DNA from: Chlorobiota bacterium
GTDB taxonomy: Bacteria > Bacteroidota > Ignavibacteria > OLB7
DNA length: 64,000 bases
Direction of reading: 5' to 3'
Assembly: GCA_016788565.1 (NCBI GenBank)
Contig: JAEUSP010000085.1
Span: forward strand, 1 to 64,000
The translations under genes and the position numbers were made by a program. The notes under the pieces were generated by a model that saw only the letters and a list, made by a program, of their open reading frames with translations, was not told the DNA's origin and did no database searches. This document shows positions 63,080 through 64,000 of this stretch, in pieces. Each line of letters starts with the position of its first letter. The stretch's first letter is position 1.

Positions 63080-64000
63080 ATGAACATAGGCATTACCTGT
63101 TACCCTACCTACGGCGGAAGCGGCGTTGTTGCAACGGAGCTGGGGAAAGAATTAGCCACACGCGGCCACAACGTTCACTTCATCAGCTACGCGCTCCCGT
63201 TCCGGCTGAACGGCTTCCGGCAGAACATCTATTTCCACGAAGTAGAGTTGCCCGATTACCCATTGTTCGAGGTTGACCTTTACTCACTTTCCCTCACCAG
63301 CAAAATGGTGGATGTGGTGTTGTACGACGACCTTGACATCCTTCACGTCCACTACGCAATCCCCCACGCCAGCAGTGCCTACATGGCCAAGCTGATCTTG
63401 AACGAACAGGGGCGCGACATCAAGATCATCACCACCCTGCACGGAACCGACATCACCTTGATTGGGCTGGACCCCACGATGCTTCCGCTGGTCCGTTTCT
63501 CGATTGACAAATCGGACGGCATCACCACCGTTAGCCGTTTCCTGCGGGAGAAAACGCTCACCAACTTCAACTTAGATGTCCCGATTGAGGTGATCCCGAA
63601 CTTCGTCAACATCGAGGAATGGAAACGCCAGGACGGAAGCTGCCTGCGGGCGCAATGGGCACCGAACGGTGAGAAAGTTCTGGTTCACGTCAGCACCTTC
63701 CGCCCGGTGAAACGGGTGTTGGATGTTGTTCGGACCTTCGACCAAATCCGCAAAACAACCCCCAGCAAACTGATTATGGTGGGCGATGGCCCCGACCGCG
63801 CCGAGGCCGAACGGATGTGCCGCGAACTTGACATTATCAACGATGTGATCTTCCTGGGGAAGCAGACCTGCCTTGCCGAAATTTTTTCCGCCAGCGACCT
63901 ATTCCTGATGCCAAGCCAATCGGAAAGTTTTGGGCTTTCGGCACTGGAAGCAATGGCCTGCGGGCTGCCGGCCCTGACAAGCTCGGTTGGTGGATTGCCG
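63080..64000 (+). CDS. bshA: N-acetylglucosaminyl L-malate synthase, partial at the right edge
   Basis: 307 codons are visible and the frame is open at the window end. MNIGITCYPTYGGSGVVATE is the BshA N-terminus; HVHYAIPHASSAYMA and LHGTDITLIG follow, with the donor-domain blocks VSTFRPVKRV, MVGDGPDRAEAE and PSQSESFGLSALEAMACG. It makes the first intermediate of bacillithiol. A TAACTTCG stretch at about 63067-63074 is near the ATG but too close to be its promoter. Confidence 0.93.
   Translation, partial: MNIGITCYPTYGGSGVVATELGKELATRGHNVHFISYALPFRLNGFRQNIYFHEVELPDYPLFEVDLYSLSLTSKMVDVVLYDDLDILHVHYAIPHASSAYMAKLILNEQGRDIKIITTLHGTDITLIGLDPTMLPLVRFSIDKSDGITTVSRFLREKTLTNFNLDVPIEVIPNFVNIEEWKRQDGSCLRAQWAPNGEKVLVHVSTFRPVKRVLDVVRTFDQIRKTTPSKLIMVGDGPDRAEAERMCRELDIINDVIFLGKQTCLAEIFSASDLFLMPSQSESFGLSALEAMACGLPALTSSVGGLP

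Overview
The window is a GC-rich bacterial chromosome segment whose protein families point to the Bacteroidota/Chlorobi side of the FCB group. An Ignavibacteria- or Kapabacteria-like organism is my best inference, not a proven placement. The main clues are two proteins with type IX secretion (T9SS) C-terminal sorting domains, a T9SS plug-type lipoprotein, a bacillithiol-type BshA glycosyltransferase at the right edge, a giant SBBP-repeat protein, a TAnnTTTG-type promoter, and an aerobic cytochrome oxidase operon.

Layout. 0.3-8.2 kb (minus strand): a cytochrome c oxidase operon in transcription order small CPGC membrane protein, cupredoxin-like lipoprotein, ctaC, ctaD, ctaA, ctaB, ctaE, SCO and DUF420. 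8.4-10.5 kb: an AT-rich HindVP/HgiDI-type restriction-modification pair, probably acquired. 10.6-12.8 kb: PfkB kinase and imidazolonepropionase. 13.2-20.6 kb: two large secreted proteins, a DUF4397 T9SS cargo and a 21-repeat SBBP protein. 21.3-25 kb: a zinc-ribbon protein and an AAA-ATPase regulator with a C-terminal SARP/BTAD module. 25.2-30 kb: CCA transferase, an oxidoreductase, T9SS plug protein, MoaE and MoaD. 30.3-34.8 kb: an epimerase-like protein and a sugar ABC importer without ATPase. 34.8-40 kb: DUF433, nitrilase, ComB and FtsK. 40.3-49.1 kb (minus): a cytochrome c maturation operon (CcmB, C, D, E, a second CcmE-like protein, F) running into Fur and a metallo-beta-lactamase-like pseudoenzyme, preceded by a multiheme cytochrome with a T9SS tail. 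49.4-64 kb: glycosyltransferase, PurF, LysE, NadC, RuvB, a bifunctional nuclease, EtfAB, a BamA/TamA-like protein, YigZ and BshA.

How the genes fit together. The oxidase operon builds and heme-loads a terminal oxidase. The ccm operon would mature c-type cytochromes, including the adjacent multiheme protein. That protein's T9SS-like tail suggests export to the cell surface, and the plug lipoprotein at 28-29 kb belongs to that secretion machinery. The ccm operon encodes a CcmE with cysteine (CxxxY) in place of the usual heme-binding histidine, as in variant System I, and it ends in a Fur regulator.

Non-coding architecture. The intergenic DNA is unusually structured. I see at least four repeat families: (1) heptanucleotide tandem arrays of many different sequences but constant 7-bp period; (2) a REP-like inverted repeat containing TTCGACnnnGCTCAGC-type cores, once inside the 3' end of ctaC; (3) a roughly 120-140 bp MITE-like palindromic element with TATACTC/GAGTATA ends; (4) a short C-run/G-run hairpin downstream of genes. 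Several heptamer arrays carry the stop codon of the adjacent gene. No tRNA, rRNA or CRISPR was seen.
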